Part shown: in pieces, positions 1 to 5,459 of the stretch
How the letters are laid out: the number at the start of each line of letters is the position of its first letter
How positions within the stretch are numbered: position 1 is the stretch's first letter
Source of the DNA: Gemmatimonadota bacterium
GTDB taxonomy: Bacteria > Gemmatimonadota > Gemmatimonadetes > Longimicrobiales > Gaopeijiaceae
Length of the DNA: 5,825 nt
NCBI GenBank assembly: GCA_016209995.1
Contig: JACQVC010000311.1
Coordinates: forward strand, 1-5,825
Direction: 5' to 3'
Program-made: the position numbers and the translations under genes
The notes under the pieces: model-generated
The model's input: the letters and a program-made list of their open reading frames with translations, nothing else
Told to the model about the DNA's origin: nothing
Databases searched by the model: none

Positions 1-106
1 CTCCATATGCGGCAGACAGTTTCATCCACTGGGGTCGGCGTAGCCGGTGAACACTCCGCGTGAGGTAGTTCCGCTCGACAGGTCTCAAAGCGTGCACGAC
101 TTCGCA

Positions 107-140
107 ACCCCCGGATCCACGGCGCCAACGGGGGTAGAAT
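107..140 (+). promoter_or_regulatory. Inverted repeat with adjacent -10-like hexamer in the sigma gene leader
   Basis: ACCCCCG (107-113) and CGGGGGT (129-135) are perfect 7-bp inverted arms separated by 15 nt. The right arm abuts TAGAAT (135-140), which resembles a -10 hexamer. No T-tract follows, so this is not a typical intrinsic terminator. It lies 84-117 nt upstream of the chosen sigma start, where an operator or 5' leader hairpin would be expected. I see no convincing -35 box at the right distance, so the promoter part is weak; the dyad itself is directly visible. Confidence 0.3.
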
Positions 141-223
141 ACGTGCTCGCCAGAGGAGCAACCTTCCGGCGGGCCCACCGCATCCAACCAGGCAAGAAGG
201 GTGGCGTGGAACGGTGGAGGCGC

Positions 224-790
224 ATGACTGAAAACGAGTTGATTCGGCGGGCGTGCGACGGTGAAGAGGCCGCGATCCGCCGCCTCTACGATCGCTATTC
301 GCCGCGCGTCTACGCGGTCGTGCGTCGTATCGCCGGCGATGATGACACGGCGCAGGACCTCGCGCAGGAGGCCTGGCTCCGCGCCATTCGCGGGCTGCGC
401 AGCTTCCGTGGCGACGCCCGCTTCTCGACCTGGCTCCACCGTGTGGCGGTCAACGCGGCGTTGCAGGCGAGGCGGCGCGCTCCCGAGCGGAACACCCCGG
501 AGGAGGCGCTGCTCGAGCAGATCACGGTGGAGCCGCCCCGTAGCGACGTGCTGCTGGCGCGCCGGCTGGAACAGGCTCTGGACGCGTTACCCGAGGGTAT
601 GCGTCGCGTGTTGGTGCTGCATGACGTCGAGGGTCACACACACGAGGAGATCGCGGAGACGCTGGGAATCACGCCCGGCACGTCGAAGTCGCAACTTTTC
701 AAGGCTCGCGCCAAGATGCGCGAGATGTTGACGGCAGCCGTCCACGCGCGTACCCGCGAACGACAAGGAGTGGAAGTATGGAGCACCTAG
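224..790 (+). CDS. ECF-type RNA polymerase sigma factor
   Basis: This is a cytoplasmic group 4 (ECF) sigma-70 factor that directs RNA polymerase to a small regulon. From ATG 224 it is 188 aa, the usual ECF size. Region 2 spans about residues 18-85, with LYDRYSPRVY and then DLAQEAWLRAIRGLRSF and RFSTWLHRVAVNAA covering regions 2.2-2.4. A variable linker (about 86-112) follows. Region 4 (about 113-168) contains LDALPEGMRRVLVLHDVEG and a helix-turn-helix at HEEIAETLGITPGTSKSQLF, which would read the -35 element. The frame stays open upstream to a GTG at 47, but ATG 224 matches the family N terminus (TENELIRRACDGEEAA) and has GGTGGAGG at 213-220, though only 3 nt away. GTG 206, behind AAGAAGG at 194-200, is an alternative start adding six residues. 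The 3' end overlaps the anti-sigma gene by 13 bp, implying translational coupling. The target promoters cannot be told from the window. Confidence 0.95.
   Translation: MTENELIRRACDGEEAAIRRLYDRYSPRVYAVVRRIAGDDDTAQDLAQEAWLRAIRGLRSFRGDARFSTWLHRVAVNAALQARRRAPERNTPEEALLEQITVEPPRSDVLLARRLEQALDALPEGMRRVLVLHDVEGHTHEEIAETLGITPGTSKSQLFKARAKMREMLTAAVHARTRERQGVEVWST
765..770 (+). promoter_or_regulatory. Shine-Dalgarno of the anti-sigma gene, inside the sigma gene
   Basis: AAGGAG lies 7 nt before ATG 778 and within the last codons of the sigma gene. This near-ideal site fixes the anti-sigma start and supports coupled synthesis of the two partners. Confidence 0.85.
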
Positions 791-1455
791 ATCTCGAGAC
801 CCTGGCCCGCCTGGTCGCTGAGACGCCGGCGACCGCTGAGCAGGCGCACATCGATGCCTGCGATCGCTGCCGCGAAGAGCTGGAGGCTCTGCGGGGGCAG
901 ACGCACGACCTGGGTTCGCTGCCCGACCTTCGCCCGCCGGCGGATGCGTGGCCCGCGCTGGAGGCGCGCCTGCGCGCGGAAGGGTTGATGCGGCCGGGAC
1001 CGCGGCAGGCCTGGTGGATGCAACAGCAGGTGTGGCTGCGGGCGGCCGCCGGCGTGGCGCTCTTCGTCGCGGGCGCCGCCTTGGGGCGATTTCTGGACGC
1101 CGGTATCTTCCCTCTGAGCGGAAGCGCCGAGCGCGACGCTGCGGCCGGCCTCATGAGCCGCGCGGCCAGCGTGACGTCTGCGGAGGAAGCCGAAGAGCTG
1201 GTGAGGCGCACCCAGCAAGGCTTCTATGACGCGCTCCTCCGCTACCGCGAGTTGGCGGACGGATCAGCAACCGATGCGACTGCCGACGATGCCAGCCAGC
1301 GGTACGCGGCGCTGGAGGCGCTGGTCGCGGCCAGTCAGGCAGCCGTTCGGCACGCGCCGACGGACCCTTACCTGAATGGCGTATTGCTCAGCGCGGTGGC
1401 AGAGCGCGAGCACATGTTGCGGCAGATCGCCAGCGCGCAGGGAGACTGGTTCTGA
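778..1455 (+). CDS. Membrane-anchored zinc-finger anti-sigma factor
   Basis: This is a 225-aa protein likely to bind and hold the sigma factor encoded just upstream. The N-terminal cytoplasmic part carries a ZAS/zf-HC2 signature, H24-x3-C28-x2-C31, with H3 as a plausible fourth zinc ligand. A helix at about 33-75 would be the sigma-contacting segment. One transmembrane helix is seen at about 86-104 (WLRAAAGVALFVAGAALG). The remaining roughly 115 residues would be periplasmic. They are mostly helical-looking and acidic, with TDPYLNGVLLSAVAEREHML near the C terminus, and match no domain I can name. The 13-bp overlap with the sigma gene and the clear Shine-Dalgarno make the start secure. By family analogy (RsrA/ChrR-like ZAS domains, membrane-bound RseA-type topology), release could come from redox change at the zinc site or from regulated proteolysis; the sequence does not decide between them. 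Confidence 0.88.
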   Translation: MEHLDLETLARLVAETPATAEQAHIDACDRCREELEALRGQTHDLGSLPDLRPPADAWPALEARLRAEGLMRPGPRQAWWMQQQVWLRAAAGVALFVAGAALGRFLDAGIFPLSGSAERDAAAGLMSRAASVTSAEEAEELVRRTQQGFYDALLRYRELADGSATDATADDASQRYAALEALVAASQAAVRHAPTDPYLNGVLLSAVAEREHMLRQIASAQGDWF

Positions 1456-1458
1456 GCT

Positions 1459-1521
1459 AGCGGGTGAGCGGGTGAGCGGTCAGCGGGTCAGCGCGTTAGT
1501 GGATTGGCGAGTTGGTCGGTT
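1459..1521 (+). repeat. Degenerate 8-bp tandem repeat between anti-sigma and PDZ genes
   Basis: Starting 3 nt after the anti-sigma stop, the sequence reads as eight consecutive units: AGCGGGTG, AGCGGGTG, AGCGGTC (7 nt), AGCGGGTC, AGCGCGTT, AGTGGATT, GGCGAGTT, GGTCGGTT. Units drift gradually, but a GT/TT-type end recurs every 8 nt. Almost the whole 80-bp spacer is made of it. The strand is strongly purine/T-biased (G-rich on +). A role in mRNA structure, slippage-based length variation or protein binding is possible, but none is shown. Confidence 0.7.
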
Positions 1522-1527
1522 AGAAAC

Positions 1528-1532
1528 TGAGG
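1528..1532 (+). promoter_or_regulatory. Candidate ribosome-binding site of the PDZ gene
   Basis: TGAGG lies 3 nt before ATG 1536 and 12 nt before the in-frame ATG 1545. Neither spacing is ideal. I kept ATG 1536 because it adds Lys/Arg residues typical of a signal-peptide N region; a three-residue difference does not change the product. Confidence 0.4.
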
Positions 1533-1535
1533 TAG

Positions 1536-2531
1536 ATGAAGCGAATGAGGACACACGGTGTGAAGGTCGGGCTGATCATCAGTGCCTTGCTGCTCGGTGC
1601 AGCCACGGGCGCTGGTGCGCAGACGCCGCCCAGCCCCCCGGAGCAGGGATGGATCGGCATCTGGTACGAGGTGCTCGAGCCACGGGCCCCCGCCGCGGCG
1701 ACAGAAGGCGCCGTGATGGTCGTCCTGGCCGTGCAGGTCGCCAGTCCGGCGGAACGCGCCGGCCTCGCAGTGGGAGACACGGTGCTGCGCATCAACGACC
1801 AGCGCGTGTCAGCCGTTCAAATGAAGCGATTCGCGGAGACGCTGCGCCCCGGCGATAACGTGCGCCTCGCGCTGCGCCGCGACGGGCGCAATCGGACGGT
1901 GACCGTTGTGGCTGGCCAACCCATCGAAGGGGCGGTCTTCTTCCCCAGCGCGAAGTTCTCCCAGGAGATGGTGATCCGGATCGACTCGGTGCGCGAAGCT
2001 GTGCTGAAGAGCCTCGATTCGGTGCGCGCGAACCTGCGCAGCGTGCGCTTCGAGTTCGGAACGGATTCCGCCGAGTTCGCTCGCCTCGTCCAGGAAGTCC
2101 AACGGATGCGCGCCGAGCAGGGGGCGCAGCGGATCCGTATCGAGCAGGAAGCTGAACGGGTGGCCCGAGAGGCCCAGCGGACACGCGCCGAACGGCCAGT
2201 TTCGGTAGGAGCCCCGGTTGCCGCGCCTCAACCCTTCGTGCCACCGGTCGTCCTGGGCCAGCGGGTGGTGGCCGGCGCCCAGCTCACGGCTCTGAACGCG
2301 GAGCTGGCGGAGTACTTCGGCGTTCGCCGCGGCGTCCTGGTGACCGAGGTGATGCGCGGAACGCCGGCGGCCGCGGCCGGGCTGGTGGCCGGCGACGTCA
2401 TCACGGCGGTCGAACAGGTGGAGATCGCGTCGGTCAGCGATCTTCGGGCGGCGCTCGTTCGCGTGGACGCGCCAGCCGTCGTGACGGTCATTCGCAAGGG
2501 ACGCGCGCTCCAGCTCCGCATGCCCGAATAG
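1536..2531 (+). CDS. Secreted protein with two PDZ domains and no protease domain
   Basis: This is a 331-aa exported protein. Residues 1-28 form a Sec signal peptide: basic start MKRMRTHGVK, hydrophobic VGLIISALLLG, and cleavage expected after AGA in TGAGA-QTPP. PDZ1 covers about 37-127, with the family core SPAERAGLAVGDTVLRINDQ followed by helix and strand. A charged helical stretch at about 177-220 (RMRAEQGAQ, RIEQEAERVAREAQRTRAE) looks like a coiled coil. A short Pro/Val-rich linker leads to PDZ2 (about 247-329): GAQLTALNAELAEYFGV, then GTPAAAAGLVAGDVITAVEQ. PDZ2 resembles PDZ domains of DegP/HtrA-type proteins, but there is no trypsin-like domain and no room for a catalytic triad. It follows the sigma/anti-sigma pair in the same direction after 80 bp, so it is probably co-transcribed. 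I infer a periplasmic binding or sensing role, such as recognising exposed C termini of envelope proteins or a partner protease. Its true partner is unknown. Confidence 0.88.
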   Translation: MKRMRTHGVKVGLIISALLLGAATGAGAQTPPSPPEQGWIGIWYEVLEPRAPAAATEGAVMVVLAVQVASPAERAGLAVGDTVLRINDQRVSAVQMKRFAETLRPGDNVRLALRRDGRNRTVTVVAGQPIEGAVFFPSAKFSQEMVIRIDSVREAVLKSLDSVRANLRSVRFEFGTDSAEFARLVQEVQRMRAEQGAQRIRIEQEAERVAREAQRTRAERPVSVGAPVAAPQPFVPPVVLGQRVVAGAQLTALNAELAEYFGVRRGVLVTEVMRGTPAAAAGLVAGDVITAVEQVEIASVSDLRAALVRVDAPAVVTVIRKGRALQLRMPE

Positions 2532-2556
2532 AGGGTCTCAACGCCGAGAACTTGGA

Positions 2557-2573
2557 GGGCCACTATCCGGCCC
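2557..2573 (+). terminator. Weak hairpin downstream of the PDZ gene
   Basis: GGGCC, a 7-nt loop and GGCCC form a 5-bp all-G/C stem 25 nt after the PDZ stop. The tail (GCAAACTTTAG) has only three Ts in a row, so intrinsic termination is doubtful; it could instead stabilise the operon's 3' end. Confidence 0.25.
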
Positions 2574-2613
2574 GCAAACTTTAGCGAGTCCCACCAACGA
2601 TTTCTTGCCCGGA

Positions 2614-2670
2614 TCACCTCGGCATCTGCGGCTGCATCGGCCGTAAATGCTTGTAAGCATTAATCTTCAT
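2614..2670 (-). CDS. Possible 18-aa small ORF
   Basis: On the minus strand, GGGAGG (2686-2681) lies 10 nt before ATG 2670. It opens an 18-codon frame encoding MKINAYKHLRPMQPQMPR, with a TGA at 2616-2614. Both the glycosyltransferase and the permease genes show the same 10-nt spacing, which is mild support. Early codons (ATT, AAT, GCT, TTA) are unusually A/T-rich for this G+C-rich DNA. No homologue is known to me. It converges on the PDZ gene, and nothing lies downstream on the same strand, so a leader-peptide role is not supported. It may be chance. Confidence 0.2.
   Translation of the reverse strand: MKINAYKHLRPMQPQMPR
2646..2661. promoter_or_regulatory. AT-rich palindrome, operator-like
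   Basis: AATGCTTGTAAGCATT is a 7-bp inverted repeat around a central GT, sitting in the most AT-rich patch of the window. On the + strand, TTGTAA (2651-2656) and TAGAGT (2673-2678) are 16 bp apart and weakly resemble -35 and -10 boxes, so the palindrome could overlap a promoter. It also lies inside the small minus-strand ORF at 2614-2670. The palindrome is directly visible; its function is inferred. Confidence 0.35.
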
Positions 2671-2993
2671 AGTAGAGTCGCCTCCCAGGCCCGACCCTTG
2701 CAACGCATCCGCCGTGGATGTGATCGGCCCCCGAATGGCAGGCAGGACAGCCCGGTGAGGCCGATGCAGGCAACACCGGAAGCGACTCATGATCTGGGTC
2801 ACCGAAGCGATGCCGCTTCCCGTCTGGCGCTGGGATACGAGCCACGGACTCCGGGGGGCCGGTCACATCACCAACTCCTCGCCGACCCCCTTGTTCGGCC
2901 TCGAGTGCCGCCTCGAAACCCGTCCGCGGAACACCGAATAGCGTTTTAAAAAGGGGGCAAGAGGCTGAGTCGGGCGAGGGATCACGCTGTGGC

Positions 2994-3010
2994 GCTGCCG
3001 GGGAGGCAGC
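2994..3010 (+). promoter_or_regulatory. Hairpin containing the glycosyltransferase ribosome-binding site
   Basis: GCTGCC (2994-2999) and GGCAGC (3005-3010) are perfect 6-bp arms with loop GGGGA. The Shine-Dalgarno GGGGAGG (3000-3006) occupies the loop and the first two bases of the right arm, 10 nt before GTG 3017. Folding would partly sequester it, which could limit or tune translation. Confidence 0.5.
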
Positions 3011-3016
3011 ATCGTT

Positions 3017-4210
3017 GTGAAGATCTGTTATCTCTCCTCCGACCTCGCCGCTCCGCTGAGCGGCTCGAGGGGCGCGGCTGCCCCCATGCGGGGACTGGTG
3101 CGCGCCTTCACGGCGTTGGGCCACGAAGTCGTCGTGGTCGCGCCGGGCGTGGGCGGTGGACGCAGCGACGCCGAGCTGCAGGCGCAGATCGTTCCCATTC
3201 CCATACCGCAGATCGTGGCCGGCATGTACGCCAAAGGGCCGCCCCGGCTCGGACCCGCACTTGGTTACCTCTGGAACAACGTGTCCGTCGATCAGACCCT
3301 GAACGGTGTGCTGAAGACCCAGCGTCCCGATCTGGTTTACGAAAGCTACGCACCGTTCGGTCTCGCGGGTGTGCTGGGTGCGCGGCGAGGCGGTGTGCGC
3401 CATCTCCTCGAGGTCAACGCGCTGCTCGCCTGGGACGAGCGCCGTGCCCGCGAGCAGCCGCTTCACCAGGCGGCGCAGTGGATCGAGCGTGCCGCGCTGG
3501 ATTCGACGTCCGGGATCGTGACGCCGACTTCCGAGCTGAAAGACGCGCTGATCTCCGGGGGTGTGGCCGAGTCGAAGATACGTGTTGCCCCCAACGGAGT
3601 AGACGCGGACCTGTTCTGCCCGGAAGGTCCCGTTCGCGCCAAGAGAGCGGATGACCGCTTCGTTCTCGGCTTCGTCGGTACGCTCAGATCTGGGCGGGGG
3701 GTCGATGTTCTGGTCACCGCGTTTCGGCGGCTCGCCAGCGACCCGCGCTACGATCTGCTCGTGGTGGGCGATGGCCCCGAGGCGAAGCTCGTCGACGGCC
3801 TTGCGCGCGAGCTGCCGGGCCGCGTGATGCGTGTCGGACCGCTGCCCCATCGTGAGGTAGCGAAGTACGTGCGGGGAATGGACATCGCGATCGCGCCCGC
3901 GCCTCCGGTCCTGCGACTGCGTCTATCGGCGCTCGCGTTGCTCGAGTACATGGCTGCCGGAAGGGCCGTCATCGCGGCGCGGGTGCCGCCGCTCGCAGAT
4001 CTTGTCCAGGAGGGCGTGAACGGGCTGCTCGTGCCGCCCGGCGATGCCGACGCGCTGGCGGAAGCGGTGCGCTGGCTCGCGCAGGACGGGCGGCTCCGCC
4101 GCCAGCTTGGCGGTGCCGCAGCCGCGGAGGCCAGACGAGCCCATCTCTGGACCCACCGCGCGGCGCAGATCTTGGAGCCCGCCGCGACGAATGGCGCCAG
4201 CGCTGCCTAG
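3017..4210 (+). CDS. GT4-family glycosyltransferase (GT-B fold)
   Basis: A 397-aa retaining glycosyltransferase that would transfer a sugar from a nucleotide-sugar donor to a surface glycan or lipid-linked acceptor; donor and acceptor cannot be told. The N-terminal acceptor domain opens with MKICYLSSD, a Gly/Ser loop (about 14-20) and GLVRAFTALGHEVVVVAPG, typical of GT4. RPDLVYESYAPFGLAG (about 103-118) and LLEVNALLAWDE (130-141) follow. The C-terminal donor domain starts near APNGVD (191-196), then FVGTLRSGRGVDVLVTAF, LLVVGDGPE (247-255), MRVGPLPHREVAKYV, and the signature LLEYMAAG with E310. The first Glu of the usual E-x7-E pair is replaced (Arg/Leu-rich stretch RLRLSALALLE), as in some GT4 subgroups. 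NGLLVPPGDADALAEAV near 335-351 is also typical. Start is GTG 3017, with GGGGAGG 10 nt upstream. No signal peptide or membrane span; cytoplasmic. No other glycan genes are adjacent. Confidence 0.92.
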   Translation: MKICYLSSDLAAPLSGSRGAAAPMRGLVRAFTALGHEVVVVAPGVGGGRSDAELQAQIVPIPIPQIVAGMYAKGPPRLGPALGYLWNNVSVDQTLNGVLKTQRPDLVYESYAPFGLAGVLGARRGGVRHLLEVNALLAWDERRAREQPLHQAAQWIERAALDSTSGIVTPTSELKDALISGGVAESKIRVAPNGVDADLFCPEGPVRAKRADDRFVLGFVGTLRSGRGVDVLVTAFRRLASDPRYDLLVVGDGPEAKLVDGLARELPGRVMRVGPLPHREVAKYVRGMDIAIAPAPPVLRLRLSALALLEYMAAGRAVIAARVPPLADLVQEGVNGLLVPPGDADALAEAVRWLAQDGRLRRQLGGAAAAEARRAHLWTHRAAQILEPAATNGASAA

Positions 4211-4240
4211 GAGCCCGTCCGCGTAGGGTGTGGCGCCAGC
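4192..4240. repeat. Repeated palindrome flanking the convergent gene junction
   Basis: TGGCGCCAGC occurs at 4192-4201 (end of the glycosyltransferase gene) and again at 4231-4240 (touching the permease stop codon). Its first 8 bp, TGGCGCCA, are self-complementary, so the copies can pair with each other as an 8-bp stem around a 31-nt loop that holds the stop of the glycosyltransferase gene. This could aid transcript ending from both sides, but no T-tract is present. Confidence 0.4.
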
Positions 4241-5452
4241 CTATTCGTACCGCAGCGCCACGATAGGATCCAGCTTGGCTGCGCGCCGAGCCGGCCAGAT
4301 CCCGAAGAACAAGCCGATCCCAGCCGAGAACGCGAGGGCCATCGCGACGGCCCCGGGCGCCACCGCCGTCTGCCACTGAGCCATGCGCGCCATCAGCCAG
4401 GCGCCGGTGGCGCCGGCCGCGACACCCACGCTGCCGCCCAGCAGACAGAGCGTCAGCGCCTCGACCAGGAACTGGAGCAGGATGTTCCGGCGAGTCGCTC
4501 CGAGCGCTTTCCGGATCCCGATCTCACGGGTCCGCTCCGTCACGCTCACGAGCATGATATTCATAATGCCGATCCCGCCGACCAGCAGGCTCACCGCCGC
4601 GATCCCCGCCAGCAAGTACGTGAACGTGCGACTCGTCTCCTGGAAGGTGGTCAAGAGGTCTGTGGCGTTGCGGATGTTGAAGTCGGCGTCCTGTCCCGGT
4701 TGGATGCGATGCTCACGGCGGAGCGCGCCATCGATCTCGGCGAAAGCCTCGTCGAACAGCGACTGATCGGGAATCTTGGCGGCGATCGAGCGGAGCCGGT
4801 CGCGTCCGCCAAAGAGTCGGAACTGCGCGGTCGAGAGGGGAATGAAGATCTGCTCGTCCGGGCTGAAGAACCCCATGGCCCCCTTCTCGGCCAGCACGCC
4901 GATCACCTCGACCGGCGCACCGCGGACACGGATGGTCTTGCCGATGAGGAGTCCGGCAGGCGTACCGAGCCGGTCGGGCACGGCGGATCCGAGCACGGCC
5001 ACGCGACGCCTTCCCTGCACTTCTCCCTCATCGAAGAGGCGGCCGACGTCGAGGGATAGGTTGTACACCTCGAAGTAGGACGGCCACGTGCCGATGATCT
5101 CCACGTTCGAGTTCCAGCGCAGGTACTCGACCTGGAGGCGGTTGCTGATCTCGGGCGCGATCGTCATCAGGCCGGACCCCCGGTCGCGAAGCGCCTCGGC
5201 GTCCTCGGTGCGCAGCCGCTGCTCGCCTTGACCGATCCCGCCGAAGAACTGCTCGCCCGGCCGAATCGTCAGGACGTTGGTCCCCATCAGCTCGATCTGC
5301 CGCTGAACCGAGCGCTGCGCTCCTTCGCCCAGCGCGACCATCGTAATGACGGCGCCTACGCCAATGACAATGCCCAGGGCCGTGAGGATCGAGCGCAGCA
5401 GGTTGACCCGGATCGCCCCTAGCGCAACGCGGATGATTTCCCCAAAGAGCAT
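4241..5452 (-). CDS. MacB-type ABC transporter permease (no fused ATPase)
   Basis: Inner-membrane permease of a MacB/FtsX-like export system, 403 aa from ATG 5452. An N-terminal transmembrane helix (about 18-41, LLRSILTALGIVIGVGAVITMVAL) leads to a large periplasmic MacB core domain (about 42-272, with ALGEGAQRSVQRQIELMGTN, then IAPEISNR and VAVLGSAV). Three C-terminal helices follow: about 278-302, 329-355 and 367-386. Between the first two is the hallmark GIMNIMLVSVTERTREIG-IRKALGA, which contacts the ATPase. The C terminus WPARRAAKLDPIVALRYE is classic for this family. E. coli MacB carries its ATPase at its N terminus; here only the permease part is present, so a separate ATPase must exist. 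I preferred ATG 5452 over GTG 5479 because GGGGGAGG precedes it by 10 nt and the GTG would lie inside the upstream gene. The substrate is unknown; family members export macrolides, peptides, lipoproteins or siderophores. Confidence 0.92.
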   Translation of the reverse strand: MLFGEIIRVALGAIRVNLLRSILTALGIVIGVGAVITMVALGEGAQRSVQRQIELMGTNVLTIRPGEQFFGGIGQGEQRLRTEDAEALRDRGSGLMTIAPEISNRLQVEYLRWNSNVEIIGTWPSYFEVYNLSLDVGRLFDEGEVQGRRRVAVLGSAVPDRLGTPAGLLIGKTIRVRGAPVEVIGVLAEKGAMGFFSPDEQIFIPLSTAQFRLFGGRDRLRSIAAKIPDQSLFDEAFAEIDGALRREHRIQPGQDADFNIRNATDLLTTFQETSRTFTYLLAGIAAVSLLVGGIGIMNIMLVSVTERTREIGIRKALGATRRNILLQFLVEALTLCLLGGSVGVAAGATGAWLMARMAQWQTAVAPGAVAMALAFSAGIGLFFGIWPARRAAKLDPIVALRYE

Positions 5453-5459
5453 GGTCCGG

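Larger units (their letters stand above)
2532..3016. other. 485-bp region without a convincing long gene
   Basis: Long frames cross this stretch on both strands (for example 2647-2949 on +), but their products are Arg/Pro/His-rich with no recognisable domain, and the minus-strand frame simply continues antisense through the glycosyltransferase. What I can see: a short hairpin at 2557-2573, an AT-rich palindromic island at 2646-2678, a small minus-strand ORF at 2614-2670, the 8-bp palindrome TCCGCGGA at 2923-2930, an A/T run GTTTTAAAAA at 2943-2952, and a hairpin around the glycosyltransferase ribosome-binding site. No tRNA, rRNA or riboswitch fold was recognised. It probably holds the promoter of the glycosyltransferase gene, but no clear -35/-10 pair stands out. 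Confidence 0.6.

Noticed and set aside
1..63. Possible 3' end of an upstream gene (for example the frame ending PYAADSFIHWGRRSR at TGA 48-50, or the frame ending at TGA 61-63), or a minus-strand start at ATG 25
   Set aside because: Only 13-20 codons are visible in any frame, with no domain to identify. I cannot choose between the frames or show that any is coding.
47..223. In-frame N-terminal extension of the sigma factor from GTG 47 (59 extra residues)
   Set aside because: The extension has no sigma-like content and spans the inverted repeat and -10-like box. ECF proteins normally begin a few residues before the LIRRA...LYDRY segment, which ATG 224 gives.
2647..2949. 100-codon plus-strand frame in the intergenic region
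   Set aside because: It has no ribosome-binding site before ATG 2647, starts inside the palindrome, and gives an Arg/Pro/His-rich product with no domain.
2928..2952. GGAAC followed by GTTTTAAAAA as an ECF or housekeeping promoter for the glycosyltransferase
   Set aside because: GGAAC resembles an ECF -35, but no matching -10 lies at 16-17 bp. The TTTTAAAA run lacks a -35 at the right distance.
2660..3850. 396-codon open frame on the minus strand, including a CPACH heme-like motif near its end
   Set aside because: Most of it is antisense to the well-supported glycosyltransferase gene, and its product has no recognisable domain. The CxxCH is a chance hit in G+C-rich DNA.
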